From: Symbiodinium natans
Taxonomy: Eukaryota; Sar; Dinophyceae; Suessiales; Symbiodiniaceae
DNA: 64,000 nucleotides
Direction: 5' to 3'
Assembly: GCA_905221605.1 (NCBI GenBank)
Contig: CAJNDS010002251.1
Location: 61,001-125,000 of the forward strand
Shown here: piece by piece, positions 60,559-64,000 of the stretch
How positions within the stretch are numbered: position 1 is the stretch's first letter
Layout of the letters: every line of letters begins with the position of its first letter
Translations under genes and position numbers: made by a program
Notes under the pieces: model-generated
What the model was told of the DNA's origin: nothing
What the model saw: the letters and a program-made list of their open reading frames with translations, nothing else
The model's database searches: none

Positions 60559-60619
60559 AAACTCGGGCCTCCTCTCTCACTATGGACAGGAAGGCCGCAG
60601 TGGAGAGGGCAACCTGAGC
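60559..60619 (-). CDS. Exon 3 of the gene starting at 61278
   Basis: Acceptor CACGACGCCAG|G, donor GTCTAA, peptide AQVALSTAAFLSIVREE then ARV, helical. In phase with exon 60945-61030 if that exon uses its GC donor. Confidence 0.65.
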
Positions 60620-60693
60620 CTGGCGTCGTGCGGCTGGTGGGGTTTACTAGACCAGGGTTTAGGGTTTAGGGTTTAGGGTTTAGGGCTTAGGGT

Positions 60694-60801
60694 GACTCAG
60701 GAGTAACCTAGGAATAAACAGGGTACCTTTTTTGGTTTTCAGGGGATTATAAGGGAACCTCAACCCCAAAAAAGGAAAGCAGGGCCTACTCCCGGTCCTA
60801 G
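60694..60801. mobile_element. Family E element
   Basis: GACTCAGGAGTAACCTAGGAAT...TTATAAGGGAACCTCAACCCC...GGGCCTACTCCCGGTCCTAG, in the intron between exons 2 and 3 of the gene starting at 61278. Confidence 0.9.
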
Positions 60802-60944
60802 TTTGCCTGAAGGCTCTAATGTAGTTGCTTTTGGGTTCGTTGTAGGGGACTTCCGAGGATGTTAGATGATTTTAGTGTACTACACTAAAAGGTACTGCAC
60901 GTTGGGCAGGGTTTACAGCGTAGCTGAACGTCCTCAAGCGCCGC

Positions 60945-61030
60945 ACCTTGAGCCATTCCGGCCCGGAGGTCAGCAATTCGCAAAGATCTGCACTTCGCGG
61001 CTACGTCCACATGGAGCTGCTCTACTCCTC
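60945..61030 (-). CDS. Exon 2 of the gene starting at 61278; acceptor in telomeric repeat
   Basis: Acceptor GGGTTTAG|GAGGAG (TTTAG of the array), peptide GVEQLHVDVAAKCRSLR then IADLRAGMAQ. GC-type donor (GCGGCG) keeps phase 0; GTGCGG two bases earlier in transcription is the alternative. Phase fits exon 1. Confidence 0.72.
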
Positions 61031-61077
61031 CTAAACCCTAAACCCTACACCCCAAACCCTAAAACCTAAAAACCTAA

Positions 61078-61186
61078 AACCCTAAACCCTAAACCTAAAC
61101 CCTAAACCCTAAACCCTAAACCCTAAACCCTAAACCCTAAACCCTAAACCCTAAACCCTAAACCCTAAACCCTAAACCCTAAACCC
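61078..61186. repeat. CCCTAAA array forming most of an intron
   Basis: The intron between exons 1 and 2 of the gene starting at 61278 (61031-61184) is almost wholly CCCTAAA-type units, i.e. TTTAGGG on the gene strand: donor GTTTAG at one end, acceptor TTTAG at the other. Confidence 0.9.
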
Positions 61187-61278
61187 CGCCGCTGCCAGAG
61201 CCGGGACACTCCTTCAGCAGCCAGCCCAATCGCCGCTCCGAGCTTCTTTCTTGCAAACGACTTAGCTTTTGCTTTCAT
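61185..61278 (-). CDS. First coding exon, unrecognised gene (ATG at 61278)
   Basis: ATG-initiated: MKAKAKSFARKKLGAAIG then LAAEGVSRLWQRR, 94 nt, donor GTTTAG, which is the telomeric repeat itself. The Lys/Arg/Ala-rich start could be a targeting peptide or a basic nuclear tail. Joins GVEQLHVDV in frame across a pure telomeric-repeat intron. Function unknown. Confidence 0.68.
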
Positions 61279-61285
61279 ATGGGGG

Positions 61286-61360
61286 TTTAGGGTTTAGGGT
61301 TTAGGGTTTAGGGTTTAGGGTTTAGGGTTTAGGGTTTAGGGTTTAGGGTTTAGGGTTTAG
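61286..61360. repeat. TTTAGGG telomere-like array
   Basis: Perfect units just upstream (in transcription) of the ATG at 61278, in opposite orientation to 61078-61186. Confidence 0.97.
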
Positions 61361-61589
61361 GTTTCCGAAATAGGGGGGGTACCTTGCTGGGGGGTCCTTA
61401 TTATGAGGTAGTCCTATTATTTTGGGGCACTTTCTTAGGGGCCCCCGTAATTTCGTGAACCCCCATAGCTTCGGGCTTTCGGGTTTTTAGGATTTGGGGT
61501 TCATGGGGCTCGGGGTTGGAAGGGCCCTCAAAAACCACCCAAGCCGAACTGCAAAAGCACTTCCGATGACCCCGCGGAGGTTTTAGGTT

Positions 61590-61700
61590 CAGGGGTTTAG
61601 GGGTTTAGGGATTTTAGGGGTTTAGGGGTTTAGGGGTTTAGGGGTTTAGGGGTTTAGTGGTTTAGAGGTTTAGGGGTTTAAGGGTTTAGGGGTTTAGAGG
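61590..61700. repeat. 8-bp array TTTAGGGG
   Basis: About ten GGGGTTTA units; length variant of the telomeric repeat. A similar stretch is at 57845-57895. Confidence 0.92.
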
Positions 61701-61740
61701 TTTTGGGGTTGAGGGGCTTAGGGTCTGAGAGTTTAGCGGC

Positions 61741-61787
61741 AACAGAAGGGCCTCGCTCTGCAGGGACTCTTTGTCGTACCTCCAGAT
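61741..61787 (-). CDS. Candidate exon
   Basis: Acceptor ACGTGACCCAG, frame IWRYDKESLQSEALL, GC-type donor possible; another frame (LEVRQRVPAERGPS) is also open. Confidence 0.5.
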
Positions 61788-61954
61788 CTGGGTCACGTGT
61801 TGATGCATGGTTGGGTTTAGGGTCTTGGTCTAGGGTCTAGGGTTTTAGGGCTTAGGGTCTAGGGTCTAGGGTTTTATGGGGCTTAGGGTTTAGGGTTTAG
61901 GGCTTTTTGCTTAGGGTTTAGGGGTTAGCATGCAAGTCAAGCTTTGGAAGTCAC

Positions 61955-61989
61955 CAAGAGGGTCCAAGTAACGATTGCGTGTGCTGCGC
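61955..61989 (-). CDS. Candidate exon
   Basis: Acceptor GGTCCTCGAG|G, donor GTGACT; phase-chained peptide RSTRNRYLDPL following exon 62046-62157. Confidence 0.5.
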
Positions 61990-62045
61990 CTCGAGGACCC
62001 TAGGGTTTAGGGTTTAGGGATTTCGTGTTTAAAAGTGGTTTAAAC

Positions 62046-62157
62046 ATGAGGCACTTGGCCCCCTTCTGGTCACGGGGGCCGTAGTCACACAGGGCCACGG
62101 GTGTTTTCTTGCGAAGGTCGTTGGCGGAGAAGCACGTCTGCACTGTCTGCCATGATC
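62046..62157 (-). CDS. Candidate exon, 36 codons
   Basis: Acceptor TTTTGAGGCTGAG|G, donor GTTTAA. Peptide SWQTVQTCFSANDLRKK then TPVALCDYGPRDQKGAKC. Very protein-like; family not recognised. Confidence 0.7.
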
Positions 62158-62473
62158 CTCAGCCTCAAAAGACGACTTCAGGGATTTGGGTTTGTTCTTC
62201 TGTCCTAGAACTGAGTGCCCTAGAATTAGACCGTTTGAACATGCTTGAACCCTAAACCCGAAGCGCCACCTATTTAAGCAAAACCTGGCCGGTTCAGAAT
62301 AGGACATTTGCCAGGTAAGAGTCCCTTACAACCCCGGCAAACTTCATATTCGGCACTTCCCCCCCCCTCCCCCGATTGCCCTAAACCCTAAACCCTAAAC
62401 CCTGAACCGTAAACCCTAAGCCCTAAATCCTAAACCCTAAATCCTAAAAACCCTAAATCCTAAACCCACAGAC

Positions 62474-62560
62474 AGGTGCGGGCGCACTCGCCCGTGACGC
62501 CCAAAGTCTCCTCGGCCGCTCGGCGGCCCGGCGGGGGTTGCCTAAGGCGTCGGCCGCCAT
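62474..62560 (-). CDS. Candidate first exon (ATG at 62560)
   Basis: ATG GCG context, MAADALGNPRRAAERPR then RLWASRASAPAP, donor GTCTGT, phase 0. GC-rich, Arg/Ala-rich. Its phase does not match exon 62046-62157 directly, so an intermediate exon or a different start is needed. Confidence 0.5.
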
Positions 62561-62576
62561 TGGGCCTGAGGGCATG

Positions 62577-62622
62577 GGGGGAGGGGGGGGGGGGGGGAGG
62601 GGGGGGGGGAGGGGGGGGTTGG
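62577..62622. repeat. Poly-G tract
   Basis: Long G runs with single A interruptions next to the candidate start exon. Confidence 0.97.
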
Positions 62623-62709
62623 GGAATCAAAGAGGATACTTATATAGGGTTTAGGGTTTAGGGATAAGGCGGGGCTTTGAGCTTTGAAGGATTCTTTAAG
62701 TGAAGGATG

Positions 62710-62823
62710 CTTGGTAGCGCAGGAACCATGTTACAATGAGGGCACCCCTTTGTGTGGTCGGTTACTTGATGAGGGAACCCAGAACCCAGAAAAAATGTAA
62801 AGGGTATCGCTGCGATGCCAAAG
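62710..62823. mobile_element. Family A element, diverged
   Basis: CTTGGTAGCGCAGGAACCATGTTACAATGAGGGCACCCC...AAGGGTATCGCTGCGATGCCAAAG. Confidence 0.85.
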
Positions 62824-63131
62824 ATGCATCGGAACACGTTCTGAATTCATGCGGGGGTGCTGGGGAAAGCGAGCTCTCGGCCCAAGGCAACCCTAATGGC
62901 TCCGCACCTTTCTTCGCCAGGCTCTACACCGTCACCCTAACCCAACAGACCCCTGAGCTCTAAACCCCTAGCTTCTTCTTTCCCTCAACCCCGAAAGCCT
63001 TTGAATCCAAAACCCTGAACGAGACGCCCTAAACCCTAAACCCTGAACCCGAAACCCTAACCCTATAAACCCTAAACCCTAAACCCTGAACCCGAAACCC
63101 TATAAACCCTAAACCCCAAACCCTAAGCCAC

Positions 63132-63183
63132 ATCATCTAGGATGGCCCTTGAAGCCCTCTGCCAAATATTCCTCAACACAGCC
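63132..63183 (-). CDS. Candidate exon
   Basis: Acceptor GGTATAAGAG|G, donor GTGGCT; frame AVLRNIWQRASRAILDD; frame GCVEEYLAEGFKGHPR is equally open. Confidence 0.5.
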
Positions 63184-63255
63184 CTCTTATACCCAAGAAG
63201 GGAAGATACAACATGTCCCAAGGGCCTACCGAGTCATGAAGTCCGCAAAAGTCTT

Positions 63256-63322
63256 AGGGTTTAGGGTTTAGGGTTTAGGGTTTAGGGTTTAGGGTTTAGG
63301 GTTTAGGGTTTAGGGTTTAGGG
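63256..63322. repeat. TTTAGGG telomere-like array
   Basis: Nine to ten perfect units inside the intron downstream of the signal-peptide exon. Confidence 0.97.
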
Positions 63323-63339
63323 TAACACTCTAGGGGGGA

Positions 63340-63555
63340 CTTGGGGGCCCTCATAAAAATCACATGTTCTATGGGGTCTTTGGGATGAAGACCCAGAGGG
63401 CTTTACAATGTAATTCCAATCCTCCCCAAAAATTTAGAGGCCTTAATAATTTCAATAGGCCTTTTTGGTTGGGTGATTCTATAGTACAACTGTGCAGGGA
63501 CCATATGATATGAGAGAATACTATTAGTAATTATTCCGATCCCTCGATTCGACAC
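63340..63555. mobile_element. Family H element, copy 2, forming an intron donor
   Basis: On the minus strand it begins GTGTCGAATCGAGGGATCGG directly after the exon. Internal CTTTACAATGTAATTCCAATCCTCCCCAAAA is the inverted counterpart of part of copy 1, so the element is palindromic. Confidence 0.65.
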
Positions 63556-63617
63556 CGAGGCTGCGGCTGGGCCAGCACACAGGCTGCAGAGTAGAGGAGG
63601 CACAGCGAGCGGAGCAT
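63556..63617 (-). CDS. Candidate first exon with signal peptide (ATG at 63617)
   Basis: ATG then LRSLCLLYSAACVLAQP, a typical hydrophobic secretory signal with an A-x-A-like site near CVLAQ. Donor GTGTCG, phase 2. The protein would enter the ER (secretion, membrane or plastid via ER). The remainder is not identified. Confidence 0.55.
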
Positions 63618-64000
63618 CTCGCATCAGCAACGTGCAGCGATCGCTGCATCGATGGGTGCTTGTTTTTTTTGCCACACCCGGCTAACCCCTGGGCAACTCC
63701 CTGTAGGGGTTTAGGGCTTAGGTTTTTTAGGGGGCTCGAGTCCACGGAACCCTCGGCCTGAATCATCTTTACCGGCAAAACATAGAGTCAAAGCTGCCTT
63801 TGGCCTCTGGGCAGCTATCCTACAGTCAATCTGTTTAGGAACAGACTTGGCTACTACTACTGCTGCATGATCACGGAGAGTTCAGGTGCTAAGACTTGCT
63901 ACATCTAAGATTGAGACTTCAGGATCCGATTTCTCTGAGGAACATTTTTGGGTTCCGGGTTTCGAGGGTTTCGGCTTACTAAACCCTAAACGAAGGGCTT
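63618..64000. other. Right end of window, no supported feature
   Basis: Mostly unique sequence with two short TTTAGGG-like motifs; minus-strand frames overlap the start exon region but have no splice support. Confidence 0.5.

Overview
The window looks like nuclear DNA of a dinoflagellate or a close alveolate relative. No bacterial operon, rRNA, tRNA or CRISPR structure was seen. Evidence: (i) hundreds of copies of the plant/alveolate telomere unit TTTAGGG/CCCTAAA in both orientations, spread over the whole 64 kb; (ii) coding sequence in tiny exons (14 to about 140 nt), almost all on the minus strand; (iii) many introns that fit only GC or GA 5' donors with an AG|G acceptor, a habit reported for dinoflagellate introns; (iv) one gene whose peptide (R-I-W-T-I-F-E-Q) matches a protein family I know mainly from dinoflagellates. 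The species cannot be named from sequence alone.

Layout. Short GC-rich islands of 30-140 bp carry coding exons. They are separated by telomere-like arrays, palindromic MITE-like elements of about 100-130 bp in several families (named A to P here), homopolymer tracts and microsatellites. A recurring order is CCCTAAA array, then exon island, then TTTAGGG array. The best gene models, all minus strand, are: a dolichol-phosphate mannosyltransferase-like (DPM1-like) C-terminal half at 8824-11597; a WTIFEQ-motif gene at 17062-22755; an unrecognised gene starting with ATG at 40129 and followed downstream to about 33.1 kb by phase-compatible exons; and an unrecognised gene starting with ATG at 61278. 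Further exon-like islands at 41-57 kb, several Cys-rich, and at 61.7-63.6 kb (one with a signal peptide) belong to unrecognised genes. I saw no convincing plus-strand gene, so the window reads as a one-directional gene cluster.

The main novelty is the link between telomere-like repeats, mobile palindromes and introns. Telomeric arrays interrupt MITE-like elements and are flanked by duplicated element sequence. TTTAG of the array can serve as the AG|G acceptor, and GTTTAG as a donor. Some introns carry 4-5 bp direct repeats at both ends. Together these suggest that introns are being made or remodelled by telomeric-repeat insertion and introner-like elements.

Reliability. Exon calls were made by eye from open frame, splice sites and codon phase. 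In the WTIFEQ gene, family knowledge showed that two or three attractive islands were not exons. Unrecognised single exons should therefore be read as candidates with uncertain edges (confidence about 0.3-0.6).
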